Position numbers and translations under genes: made by a program
In this document: piece after piece, positions 53,732-62,329 of the stretch
How the letters are laid out: each line of letters begins with the position of its first letter
Position numbering within the stretch: the first letter of the stretch is position 1
The notes under the pieces: generated by a model
The model's database searches: none
Told to the model about the DNA's origin: nothing
Seen by the model: the letters and a program-made list of their open reading frames with translations, nothing else
Assembly: GCA_002729885.1 (NCBI GenBank)
Contig: PBUB01000014.1
Coordinates: 207,081-271,080 of the forward strand
DNA from: Spirochaetaceae bacterium
GTDB taxonomy: Bacteria > Spirochaetota > Leptospiria > Leptospirales > Leptonemataceae
Length of the DNA: 64,000 nt
Direction of reading: 5' to 3'

Positions 53732-54745
53732 CTACGGCCTGACGAAAACAGCAATTGTTTCCTGTTTACCCCTGAGCTGTAGCTGACCTCGCCCCACCAA
53801 ATTGAATTGTTCGGGACTCCCTACCATCGGAAAAATCTGATCCGAACAAACAAGTCTGCTTCCCAGATCCCGACTGGATTCGAGCAACCGGGCTGTAGTG
53901 TTGAGCACATCCCCCAGGTAGGCGATTTCTTTCTTCAATAATCCTATCTCACCGCTGACTACCTCACCCGCATGGAGCGCAATGCGAAACTCCGGCACCA
54001 AACCGTATCGCTGCAGGTAGTAGGACTCTCTTTCTTTTAGCTCCTCATTTGCAAAATCTACGAAGTGCAATCACCGAGCTGAAGCAGTGGATCGAGTCCA
54101 TGTGAGAATGATTTCGTCCCCGACATACTTGTAAATCTCTGCCCTGCTCCTCAATATCGCCTCGGTCAGATCCCGATAAAAATCATCCAGAAGATTTAGA
54201 AATGAAAGTGATCCTATACGTTCTGCAATACTGGTCGAAGACACCAAATCTAGAAATAGAAATACTCTGAACTCTGTTTTGGGACGATGGTATCGTCCTG
54301 TAACAAAGCGGCGCAGTTCTCCTGAACCGATAAGCTCGGAAGCCTGGAAGACAGCGTTTACCAGAAGCGAAGCGAGTAGAACGAGCACAGTAGTTTCCAG
54401 CAGCAGGGGATCTTCAAAAGCAGCCATTGGATTCGCGTATTCCAGTGTTAGCAGACGCCCCAGAGTGCGAGAAAATATGATCAATGCTGTGTAGGATATT
54501 GAGTTGACCATCAATGAAAGAGAAAAATTCAGCTTCCTGAAAAATTGAGTGCGCCCGCCATCGTAGAAAAACAAATGATAGGCCGCAAGCGTGGAACCAA
54601 TCAGCAGTCCATCAACGATACCATTCAATGTGGAGAGCGGATTCAATTTGCCCATCTGAACATTGGCCAGCACTATGCCTACGGCTGCTCCGGAAATACC
54701 AACAGTTAACAGGGTTCTCAGTTTTTGTCTTGTTCTGTACTTCAT
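53732..54745 (-). pseudogene. Membrane class III adenylate cyclase interrupted by in-frame TGA
   Basis: One cyclase read in a single frame except for TGA at 54073-54071. The first part, from ATG 54745 (GGGAGGAAG upstream), has about four to six membrane helices and the start of the catalytic domain: FLDLVSSTS (first metal Asp) and YKYVGDEIILTW. The part after the stop continues directly with FANEELKERESYYLQRYGLVPEFRIALHAGEVVSGEIG, KKEIAYLGDVLNTTARL (transition-state Asn/Arg) and the domain end. Neither half can form an active site alone. It may be a recent nonsense mutation, a sequencing error or read-through; from memory of the family the TGA falls near a commonly conserved Cys. If intact it would make cAMP for the cNMP-domain phospholipase at 2466. 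Confidence 0.8.
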
Positions 54746-54861
54746 TGCTACTTCCTCCCTTATGACGGAATAACACATGAGCAGCCTGTTCTGGGCAAAT
54801 CCACAGGTTTCTGGAATTGGCTCCGAGAATCAGGATAATCTCAAGAACCAGCCACCGGCCC

Positions 54862-56043
54862 TCAGTCTTCGCTCTTACTCGGCGAATCCACCGGATTTTT
54901 CGCTCCTGCACGAACCATGGCCGCCGTCTTGCCAGTAATCAGGCGAAAGTTTCTATAAAATGAAGCCCTGGAATTGAAACCCACTGCCTCGGCAATGCTG
55001 TCAACCTTGCGATCTGGCTCATCCATGAGCATCTGGTAGGCTTCCCGGACGCGAAAGCCATTCACGTAGGAGCGAAAATCCACGCCCATGACATTGTTTA
55101 AAAGTTCGGAAAGCTGCCCCGCGGAAATGCCGGTCCAATCTGCCAGGCGCTCCAGCGAGAGATCTCCATCTACAAAGACCCGGTCCTCTTCCATCAAGCG
55201 TTGCAGCCGATCCTGGATTTGTTGCACATCCAGACTCTGCAAACTGGATCGACTGTATTTTTCCAGCTTCTGTCTTTTTCGAATCTCACGGTCCACCCTT
55301 CGAAAAAAACCAGGGTAGCGAAAATCCAGAAGATACAGCCACAGTACGCCCACTGCGACGCCAGCAATGCCCAGACGCTTTAGAGGGACCGTGTCAAAGA
55401 ACTGGATTGGTATGGCCACTGTATTGATGAATGCAATCCACACCGGGAGCGCCCGTAGATGCCATAGACCCGGAACCTTGCTGTCCGCATGCAACAGCGC
55501 AAAAACGTTGATGCGAAGGAGGGTTCGCACCATGGAAAAGATCCCATGAGCTAGACCCAGATAGACAATCCATCTCAGGACCTGATCGTATGCCTGAACC
55601 CAGACCGCCTCTTCCGATGGATATAGTACGGCTCGCTTCCCTTCGCCGGACATTAAGAAGAAAGGTATATAAGCAACCGATGCAAGAAAGAAAGGAACCA
55701 GAGCAGCCATTCCGGGAAAGGAGAGATCGAACTCCTCGTCGTGATCCGATTCCCGCTCTTTCAGGAGACCCAGTAGATAAGATGAGAGCAATGGACCTAC
55801 CAGGTAATAGAAGGGAGCGTGCAGTGCATAGAGATACGGTAGATGGTCTAGAATAATCTCCCTTCCCAGTCCCAGGTTGGCCATGATCACCGCCAGCCAC
55901 AGTAGCAGAAGAAAGCCGATTCCGTTCACTGACTTGAACGGCCGAATGAGAAGCTGGCCCACTGCCTGTAATGCAGAGAAGGCCCCGGTAAAAAGGGCCA
56001 GTCCCATACAAATGCGATCCAGAATATTTAGGAATTCGGCCAT
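54862..56043 (-). CDS. Membrane-embedded AraC-family regulator
   Basis: About 393 residues from the ATG at 56043 (MAEFLNILDRICMG); the frame is open to 56106. Seven or so membrane helices fill residues 5-240, then a basic linker (RREIRKRQKLEKYSRSS type) and an AraC double helix-turn-helix (RVFVDGDLSLERLADWTGISAGQLSELLNNVMG; DSIAEAVGFNSRASFYRNFRLITGKTAAMVRAG). Third regulator of this design in the window, closest in layout to the one at 18576. The cyclase gene follows 116 bp downstream on the same strand and is a possible target. Confidence 0.88.
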   Translation of the reverse strand: MAEFLNILDRICMGLALFTGAFSALQAVGQLLIRPFKSVNGIGFLLLLWLAVIMANLGLGREIILDHLPYLYALHAPFYYLVGPLLSSYLLGLLKERESDHDEEFDLSFPGMAALVPFFLASVAYIPFFLMSGEGKRAVLYPSEEAVWVQAYDQVLRWIVYLGLAHGIFSMVRTLLRINVFALLHADSKVPGLWHLRALPVWIAFINTVAIPIQFFDTVPLKRLGIAGVAVGVLWLYLLDFRYPGFFRRVDREIRKRQKLEKYSRSSLQSLDVQQIQDRLQRLMEEDRVFVDGDLSLERLADWTGISAGQLSELLNNVMGVDFRSYVNGFRVREAYQMLMDEPDRKVDSIAEAVGFNSRASFYRNFRLITGKTAAMVRAGAKNPVDSPSKSED

Positions 56044-56294
56044 GCGCTTTGCCGCTTGCGAGCCTGTTAACTGTGGCTGCCTGCCCAGCCTGATCCGGGC
56101 GGTCAAAAAATCAAAGCAGAATTACCCTCCGGAGGCGCGAGAATCTTGCTTCACCAAGCGGCCGAAGGCCCGGACCCACCCTGGTCAAAAATACAAGTAT
56201 ATGTGGGAGCCATTGCCCGTGGCCTGGCAGGTCCATGCGATCGGATCATAGCGGATGATACAATGCATCGATTCTCCCCTGGTTCGTGCAAGCC

Positions 56295-57026
56295 CTAAAG
56301 AGCAGAACAGAGAACATAATGGCTTTCGGTCTTTGCAGCAGCATCGTTGAAGGCTCGACCACTTGTCGAAAAATATCGCAGCACTCCATCATCGGCACTC
56401 TGCACTCTGGTCCAGAATTTGTTTTCCGATCCGGCAGGCATTTCGGGCATATGCTCCAGGACGTTGCCGCTATTGACACAGAATAGACACTCAGGATACT
56501 GAACGGCCGAATCAACGTTCACGTAGTTGTACCGAAGGGTAACTACCAGATGCCAGGATCGACCGGCCAGAGTTTCCCCTCTACAGGATTGCTCCGCTGG
56601 ACTGGAGGAATTGGCCACTCCGTCCCCATCCTGACAGGAAGTATCATCGGTGTTGCAAAATTGAAACTTTGTGGCTCCCCACTGATCAGCATAGCTACCG
56701 GTCCCGCGACAATCGTTTTCAGCACTTCGATAGACCTGGCCCTGCAAACATTTCTTTAGATATACCGGGGCCTGCGGAATCTGTTCGCAAAAAGGACCAT
56801 CGCATAAAAGGCGGGGCTGATCGTACCTGAGCGTTCCATCGCCCTGATCCGTCCACTCACCCGGTCCATCCGTGCGATAATCATTGTAGGCGATGGTCCA
56901 TATAGTCATTAATTCACCGTTAGAAAGTCCGTCGTCACGGCAGCTCGCCATCGATAGCGCAATAACCGGCGCCAACAGACAGGCTCTGGCAACCAGCCTG
57001 GCCACTGCTTTTGATATAGAACCCAT
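56295..57026 (-). CDS. DUF1566-like Cys-rich lipoprotein
   Basis: A 243-residue exported protein. The signal ends in MASC (Cys29). The mature part has ten or more Cys, with the DUF1566 (Lcl C-terminal) pattern in its second half: SCRGETLAGRSWHLVVTLRYNYV, then FWTRVQSADDGVLRYFSTSGRAFND and the closing SHYVLCSAL. The usual WRLP is altered to WHLV. Such proteins are numerous in Leptospirales surface proteomes; function unknown. Confidence 0.75.
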   Translation of the reverse strand: MGSISKAVARLVARACLLAPVIALSMASCRDDGLSNGELMTIWTIAYNDYRTDGPGEWTDQGDGTLRYDQPRLLCDGPFCEQIPQAPVYLKKCLQGQVYRSAENDCRGTGSYADQWGATKFQFCNTDDTSCQDGDGVANSSSPAEQSCRGETLAGRSWHLVVTLRYNYVNVDSAVQYPECLFCVNSGNVLEHMPEMPAGSENKFWTRVQSADDGVLRYFSTSGRAFNDAAAKTESHYVLCSAL

Positions 57027-57281
57027 TCCAAACCAGAAAACTCATCCCTATTGGCTTTTAAACATTTTTTTATATATTTTATTACTATTACGATTAAAGA
57101 GCCCTGCCAGCATGACATGGGAATCTCTTTGTGAACCACCGCCGGATGAGATCCGCCATTACTAAATATGCGATCCGGTATGCACCGCGGCAGGACCAAT
57201 GTTTTTGATCAACTGGAGAATGGTTTGAGGTAAGGTTTAGACAGGCCAAACGTCCATTCAAAGATGTCGGCCTGGAAAATC

Positions 57282-57806
57282 TCAATAGCCGTAGAATTTC
57301 ATATTCCAGGAGGTGAAGGTTCCGTTGGCTGTGGCACGAACACCCTGATCTCGGATGTTAATAGTCCAGGTTCCATCGGCCGATTCCCCCATGGTACGCA
57401 GGACTCCAAAGCGAAGTGTTCCGTTGAACAGACAATTCCCGTTAGGCTCAATAGAACTCGTACCAACGTGGACACAGATTCCATCGCTTCCCCTGGACAG
57501 AAGGCGGCTTTGCGTGCCAGAAGGAGATGTTAATGTAATATCCAGGTCTCGCAGATAATTGATATTCACAGTGACTCGCACTTCCACAAATTCCAGACTC
57601 CGAATGCACGTTCCCGATACCACAATGGAATTCGTAACGCCTGTAGCTGATCCGTCTCATTCGACGCATGATGGACTAAAAGTTACTCTGTGCAGGATTA
57701 ATACAGGCTCGCTGAGATGCAGTACCCATGAATCGGTAACCGATGTCGAATTTGAATCAGGAGTATCTGGTTTTCTGATGATTTTGTACAATTCTGAAGT
57801 CGATTT
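57282..57806 (-). pseudogene. P-domain (proprotein convertase type) protein remnant
   Basis: The last 113 codons (from GTG 57623) encode most of a P/homoB beta-sandwich domain: VRVTVNINYLRDLDITLTSPSGT, GTLRFGVLRTMGESADGTWTINIRDQG and SWNMKFYGY at the end. The domain's expected first strand (DGSATGVTNSIVVSGTC) lies upstream of that GTG, in the same frame, directly after a TGA at 57659-57657. Beyond the TGA the frame is open for 49 more codons to a TAG, without a good start. So the gene is probably broken by a nonsense codon and truncated. It may once have been an exported lipoprotein or protease tail. Confidence 0.6.
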
Positions 57807-57908
57807 CTATATATAGAAGTGTAAAAAGAAAATGGCCTGATGCGGAGCCTTGGTGCGAGATTCGGGACCCGCTCGCTGCTCAGGAAGAGTCAAGCGAGCG
57901 CAAATGAT

Positions 57909-59234
57909 TCACATTGAAGGTCTTCTCCATTTCAAATAGGCGAATTCGCCGGAGAAGACTGCAATCATCCCTATAACTGAAACAATGACTACAGTCATAT
58001 CTACACTCGCCTTCACCCAGATCAGCGCCCCCAGAACAATTGCGTCCAGTACGAGGGCAGTTACAAGGATCGCCGCGCTGGCTTTCACTTCCGCTCGCAA
58101 TTTTCTCAGTACACCCCAGTGAACCATCATATCCATCACAAGATAGAAGATGGCCCCCATAGAAGCGATGCGTGATAAATCAAAGAATATAGTCAAGATA
58201 AAAGCCACTACCAGCGCGTATACTAACATATGCTTCTGAATGCTACCTGGCATACCAAAGTGACTATGGGGTATCAACTTCATTTCAGTAAGCATAGCGG
58301 TCATACGAGATACAGCGAAGATACTGGCAATAACCCCTGAGACTGTGGCAATAATGGCTATGGCAACGGTAAAGTACAGACCGTTGGATCCAAATGCCGG
58401 TCGGGCCGCCTCCGCCAAGGAATAGTTTTTTGCTGCGACGATCTGTGGTACAGGCAAATTGGCAGCCACAGAAAAAGCGACCAATAGATAGACAACAGTA
58501 CAGATCAATAGCGAAATCACGATAGCCCGGCCCACGTTCCGGTGAGGGTGAGTAATTTCACCGCCACTGTTCGTTATAGTGGTAAAACCTTTATAGGCCA
58601 GAATGGAAAGAGCTATTGCCCCAACGTATCCAGCGGGGGAATAATCCTGCAGGGACTGAACAGGCCAGATATCATCTGCTGTAAGATGAGAAACCGCAAG
58701 GCCACCCAGGGCAAAGATAACAATGCCTCCAACTTTGAGTATAGCCATAAGCTGTGAGGACTTACCGATTACTTTGTTTCCGGAAATATTGACAATAAAG
58801 GCCACGGCCAGGAGCGCCACACCCAGGAAAGGCACCCAGAACTCACGGTCGGTAACGTCAAACAGCTGCATAGTGTAAGAACCAAAAGTCCGGGCCACGA
58901 GACTTTCGTTGATAACCATCGACAAAGCCATCAGTACGGCAGCGGCAGCGGCTACGGTGGTCTCCCCATAAGCCCGCGTCAGGATCATAGCAATACCACC
59001 GGCGGATGGATGTGCATTGGAAACTTTGATATACGAATAGGCGCTAAAGGCAGAAATCACTGCACCGATCAGAAATATATAGGGAAACCAGGCACCGGCA
59101 AGCTCCGCTACCTGGCCCAGCAAGGCAAAAATACCGGCTCCGATCATTACGCCAGTGCCCAGGGCCACGGCCCCTGCAAGCGAAAGACTGTCTTTCCTGT
59201 ATTGAGTTTTGCGATTAAGCACTTTCGGCCCCAT
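57909..59234 (-). CDS. APC-superfamily amino acid permease
   Basis: About 441 residues from the ATG at 59234 (MGPKVLNRKTQYRKDSLSLAGAVALGTGVMIGAGIFALLG), preceded by GGGGGA; the frame is open to 59348. Twelve hydrophobic helices. Helix 1 with GTGVMIGAGIFALLG and helix 6 with ILAYKGFTTITNSGGEITHPHRNVGRAI are typical of APC amino acid/polyamine transporters related to YfnA/CAT-type carriers. Substrate unknown. A further long C-terminal part ends with FSGEFAYLKWRR. Monocistronic. Confidence 0.9.
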   Translation of the reverse strand: MGPKVLNRKTQYRKDSLSLAGAVALGTGVMIGAGIFALLGQVAELAGAWFPYIFLIGAVISAFSAYSYIKVSNAHPSAGGIAMILTRAYGETTVAAAAAVLMALSMVINESLVARTFGSYTMQLFDVTDREFWVPFLGVALLAVAFIVNISGNKVIGKSSQLMAILKVGGIVIFALGGLAVSHLTADDIWPVQSLQDYSPAGYVGAIALSILAYKGFTTITNSGGEITHPHRNVGRAIVISLLICTVVYLLVAFSVAANLPVPQIVAAKNYSLAEAARPAFGSNGLYFTVAIAIIATVSGVIASIFAVSRMTAMLTEMKLIPHSHFGMPGSIQKHMLVYALVVAFILTIFFDLSRIASMGAIFYLVMDMMVHWGVLRKLRAEVKASAAILVTALVLDAIVLGALIWVKASVDMTVVIVSVIGMIAVFSGEFAYLKWRRPSM

Positions 59235-59489
59235 TAATCCCCCGAACAATTTGTTTCGTCCTCTCCTACAAGGTCCTTTATCCTCCAATAAATTGAAGAT
59301 ACCCTGGCTGACATTTACCCCCACTCCCTTGGGCGGCACGAAGCTCAAGGGCTCGCTGCGCAGTTGCCGAAGTGGATACCCAATCGAACGATCCCTCTAA
59401 TACTGGACCATCCATTCACGTTGCAGACAAGTCCCAGGTACAATTCCCGTCGCAGCTGATCTTGGCAGAAACACGCAAGAAGGCGAATG

Positions 59490-59876
59490 CTACTTCCTTG
59501 ACCACTTGAACTCCCGTTCCAGCTTATCAGGAACGTTACTTACGATCAACTCGAAGTCATTGAAACTTCTTTCGATGCGAAAGACAATCGTACCACCGCT
59601 GTGATGGCCGGAAAGCTCTGGCACTTCGCTGGGTTCCAGAACTGCATCCCCGATCTTTAGCCTCACTTGCCGTTTCAAGTCGACGGATGCAAGCGAACCT
59701 GAGTGGGTGTTCAAACTAATATTGAAACTGATTTGATCCGCAGTCACTACCGTAGGCTGTACAGATATGCTTATAACTCCTGAACTCTCTTGCTCCTCAT
59801 AAGGTGAGTTCTCGCCACAGTTGAACGCAAACAAGACCAGAAGCAAGATCAGGATTGAAATGATAATCTTTTTCAT
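59490..59876 (-). CDS. Small lipoprotein of the DUF2933/DUF5676 operon
   Basis: A 128-residue lipoprotein: MKKIIISILILLLVLFAFNCGEN, with Cys20. The mature beta-rich domain reads GVISISVQPTVVTADQISFNISLNTHSG and GGTIVFRIERSFNDFELIVSNVPDKL, an immunoglobulin-like or copper-chaperone-like pattern without clear metal ligands. Its start lies seven bases after a G9 tract that decides the reading frame of the upstream membrane protein. Last gene of the operon that begins near 62011. Confidence 0.75.
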   Translation of the reverse strand: MKKIIISILILLLVLFAFNCGENSPYEEQESSGVISISVQPTVVTADQISFNISLNTHSGSLASVDLKRQVRLKIGDAVLEPSEVPELSGHHSGGTIVFRIERSFNDFELIVSNVPDKLEREFKWSRK

Positions 59877-60498
59877 ACATTCCCCCCCCCGAGGAAATCA
59901 AATTCTTCAACAAGACACCTAGAAATAATAGCAGACCCAGAACGATGGACCCAATCAATGCAATTTTCATATTCAAAAACCGCATTTTTGATAAAAAACT
60001 TCCCTCCCCATACAACTCATGTTCGGAGATCGTCTTCAACATCATTGTGATTCCGATGATATTTGAAGCCAGTCCGAGAGCGAGAAAAGTTTGCTGAAAC
60101 TCGGTTACGAAGAGGGACAAAGCCGAAATTCCAAGGAACGGCACTACGTCGGTGAGATGGTGCGCGCAGCAAGCCACCATGGACATCGCTGACATACCTC
60201 CGGCAGTCGAAACCGAAGCTGTAGTGGCCCCGGAAGCAAGTTCGGCCTTCCTCTTTGCCAGAACCAGTTTCATATAGGCAAACAAACCAACCTGAATGCC
60301 AAACCCCAGGATAAGAGGTACCACCCAGCCTGCGAGCTGATTGAAAACGGCCCAGCCCTCTTTCCAGGATGCCGCCAAAGCCATAATGAAGAAGAAGACA
60401 GAAGCGATTGCGAAAGCGCCAAAAACCCCCCAGAGGATTGCAATTATGATGATACGATTCATCGTTTTTCCTGGATTTGGTTCTAATTCTTGATTCAT
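59797..60498 (-). CDS. Membrane protein with CCxHH motif
   Basis: Up to 233 residues, with about six membrane helices and a MSMVACCAHHLTDVVPFLGISALSLFVTEFQ segment whose Cys-Cys and His-His pairs could bind a soft metal. The recognisable protein ends near GVLLKNLISS. After the G9 tract (59882-59890) the frame continues out of phase through the lipoprotein gene to 59797. With one more G it would end at a TGA overlapping the lipoprotein ATG (ATGA); with one fewer G it would fuse in frame to the lipoprotein. The natural end is therefore probably near 59873. The start may be the internal ATG MNRIIIIAILWG (60462). Only four bases follow the patatin stop codon. Confidence 0.7.
   Translation of the reverse strand: MNQELEPNPGKTMNRIIIIAILWGVFGAFAIASVFFFIMALAASWKEGWAVFNQLAGWVVPLILGFGIQVGLFAYMKLVLAKRKAELASGATTASVSTAGGMSAMSMVACCAHHLTDVVPFLGISALSLFVTEFQQTFLALGLASNIIGITMMLKTISEHELYGEGSFLSKMRFLNMKIALIGSIVLGLLLFLGVLLKNLISSGGGMYEKDYHFNPDLASGLVCVQLWRELTL
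59882..59890 (-). repeat. G9 homopolymer at a gene junction
   Basis: Nine C on the plus strand, nine G in the coding strand, seven bases before the lipoprotein start codon (59876) and inside the last codons of the membrane protein. Tract length sets the frame of the 3' end. It could be a slippage-prone phase-variation switch or a homopolymer length error in the assembly. Confidence 0.8.
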
Positions 60499-60502
60499 AG
60501 TT

Positions 60503-61369
60503 TTATCCGGTTGTCGATGCCCCCAATAGGGATCGAATCGACGGCAGGTTTCCTTTAATCATTGAATAGCCAGCATCAACGCATTCCTTGACGAGGGAAA
60601 AATCGAGTGTGTCAATGAAGCGAGTAAAGCTCGGTCGCAATAACAAATCTGCCTCTAGAAAACGAAGGCGCGCATGCTGCATGTGACAGATATCCACCGC
60701 ACGCATCAAGGCCTGAAAAGCATTGCGAATTTCCGGCAACGCCATTGATTGCGAGGCATCGATGGCAATAACCCTTGCATTGGTAATTCGAGCCACGTCG
60801 ATGGGTGCAAGATCGGTATATGCTCCATCTGCCAACAGGCTGTCCTTTTCTTTCAGTGGTGGAAATACGCCCGCCAGAGCAGCGCTGGCATAAATCGCCC
60901 GGGCTGCATTCCCGGTCCGGATCACGACCCGGTTACCTGAAAGCAGGTCTGTAGCCGAAATAGCTATCGGTATCCGTGCGTCCTCCAGCTTCTTGCCACG
61001 AGTCAGTTGCTCGATTACCTGAAGTGCCTGCTTCTGGCGAATCGGTGTAAGACCCCAGCCGAAGAAAAAGCCCCAGATTGCCCTGGGCAAATGCCTTAGA
61101 AAACGAAGAAGGGAATACAGATTGGTCCAGCCGTCGAAATTCAGCTGATCGTCCGCCAGGGTTTTCGCGAGATTCGACGAGCGCAGGACATTGTACCAAT
61201 CTTCGTGCAAAGCATATACTGCACCCACCAGACTGCCCATAGAAACACCCACGATCATAGAAGGCCGTAGACCCTCCTCTTCCAGGGCCTTTAGTGCACC
61301 CATGTGTGCGAAACCACGGGCACCACCACCTGATAGTACCAGAGAGAAATTTTGGAAATCTGCGCTCAT
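60503..61369 (-). CDS. Patatin-like phospholipase
   Basis: A 288-residue serine acyl hydrolase of the RssA/YchK type. Oxyanion loop SGGGARGFAHMGALKAL at the N-terminus, nucleophile elbow GVSMGS and catalytic DGAYTDLAPIDVA. No signal peptide or extra domains. The LRFLEADLLLRPS end is typical of NTE-type bacterial patatins. It lies inside an operon with DUF5676 and a Cys/His membrane protein, an unusual place for a phospholipase and possibly a link to membrane repair during metal stress. No Shine-Dalgarno sequence at ATG 61369. Confidence 0.9.
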   Translation of the reverse strand: MSADFQNFSLVLSGGGARGFAHMGALKALEEEGLRPSMIVGVSMGSLVGAVYALHEDWYNVLRSSNLAKTLADDQLNFDGWTNLYSLLRFLRHLPRAIWGFFFGWGLTPIRQKQALQVIEQLTRGKKLEDARIPIAISATDLLSGNRVVIRTGNAARAIYASAALAGVFPPLKEKDSLLADGAYTDLAPIDVARITNARVIAIDASQSMALPEIRNAFQALMRAVDICHMQHARLRFLEADLLLRPSFTRFIDTLDFSLVKECVDAGYSMIKGNLPSIRSLLGASTTG

Positions 61370-61495
61370 GTAACTTTATTATTAAGGCCCGTATCTTTTG
61401 GGCATCTCTTCAACCCTTTTTCCGATCCATCCAGGCCAATAACGTGGCAAGCCGTCACAGGGGCCATACAAAGATTGAACCAGGCCGTTTGCCCC

Positions 61496-61771
61496 TCATT
61501 TCTTGAGGGAGCTAAAATTGTAAATGGATGCAATGCAGGCGCCGATCAACCAACCCACAACGAACGTTTCCACTATACCCATCAATGCTTGCCAGGTAGG
61601 CACGTTCGGCTCAATAATCGTGGAAACATCGATACCGTGGAGAAGACTATTAAACAGGAAAACTAATTGGTCCTTGCCCGCAATGGCCATCACAATAATG
61701 CAGGCTCCGTACAGAAGAGCGCCGGTCAGACCAAAAGCTAAGCCGAACTTTCTTATATCGATATGTTCCAT
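61496..61771 (-). CDS. DUF5676 membrane protein
   Basis: About 91 residues from the ATG at 61771 (MEHIDIRKFGLAFGLTGALLYGACIIVMA). Two membrane helices flank a segment ending in the FVVGWLIGACIASIYNF pattern of DUF5676. The family is frequent in metal-tolerance clusters with multicopper oxidases and DUF2933 proteins. Followed by the patatin gene after 126 bp. Confidence 0.78.
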   Translation of the reverse strand: MEHIDIRKFGLAFGLTGALLYGACIIVMAIAGKDQLVFLFNSLLHGIDVSTIIEPNVPTWQALMGIVETFVVGWLIGACIASIYNFSSLKK

Positions 61772-61813
61772 ACTCCTATCCTCCACTCTTAATTCTCTGT
61801 AGTCCAGTCCTCA

Positions 61814-62011
61814 TCAGTGCCAGTCATTTCGGTTACCCTTTCCTTTTTCGCCGTGGCCATGACTTCTAAACATCATTAAATGGCAAATAAATATCAGGAT
61901 AACAAAGGCAAAATAGGCAGTTTCGCTATTCATACCAAAGGATGGGTAAATAAGGATAAGAATAAGAGGTAGAACACAACCGATGATCATCCAGAGCATA
62001 TGTCTATTCAT
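61814..62011 (-). CDS. DUF2933-like His-rich membrane protein
   Basis: About 65 residues from the ATG at 62011 (MNRHMLWMIIGCVLPLILILIYPSFG), preceded by GAGAAGG. Two membrane helices, then FICHLMMFRSHGHGEKGKGNRNDWH with a Cys/His/Met-rich end that could bind copper, as in DUF2933 proteins of copper and silver resistance loci. A GTG 15 codons upstream (62056) is open but less likely. First gene of the operon. Confidence 0.72.
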   Translation of the reverse strand: MNRHMLWMIIGCVLPLILILIYPSFGMNSETAYFAFVILIFICHLMMFRSHGHGEKGKGNRNDWH

Positions 62012-62329
62012 TGAAACCTTCTCTTCATTGGCAGCGGGCAAATGATCGGACTTCACGCGACGCCATTTCTACCTGTCAATGTTAATTATTGACTGTATAA
62101 TCGTTACAAGCGATATAATCTCGTTAGCTTCGTATTTCCTGGCTCATCCGGGGGTTCCCAATACTCATAGCACACTACTCCGGTACCGCTCTTACAGACG
62201 ATCTTCGGGAATCGGAGCGCACCATGACCAACCGTCTAATCGGAAGCGACCCTGCAAGGACAGTCCCTAAAAAATAGGGAGCAATCATTCAGATGCCATA
62301 ATTATTCTGAAATACATCGGAAACTCCGG
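62012..62329. promoter_or_regulatory. Control region of the DUF2933 operon
   Basis: Between the operon start and the end of the GAPDH gene. An inverted repeat GTCAAT (62075-62080) and ATTGAC (62088-62093) with a seven-base spacer lies 64-82 bases upstream of the start codon, embedded in A/T-rich sequence that could hold the promoter. It is a candidate operator for a metal-responsive regulator, but none is encoded in the window. No terminator for GAPDH is evident. Confidence 0.4.

Noticed and set aside
54068..54073. TGA in the cyclase as evidence of an alternative genetic code
   Set aside because: TGA ends many intact genes here, including overlapping pairs such as the acyl-CoA dehydrogenase/TetR junction, so TGA is a true stop in this genome.
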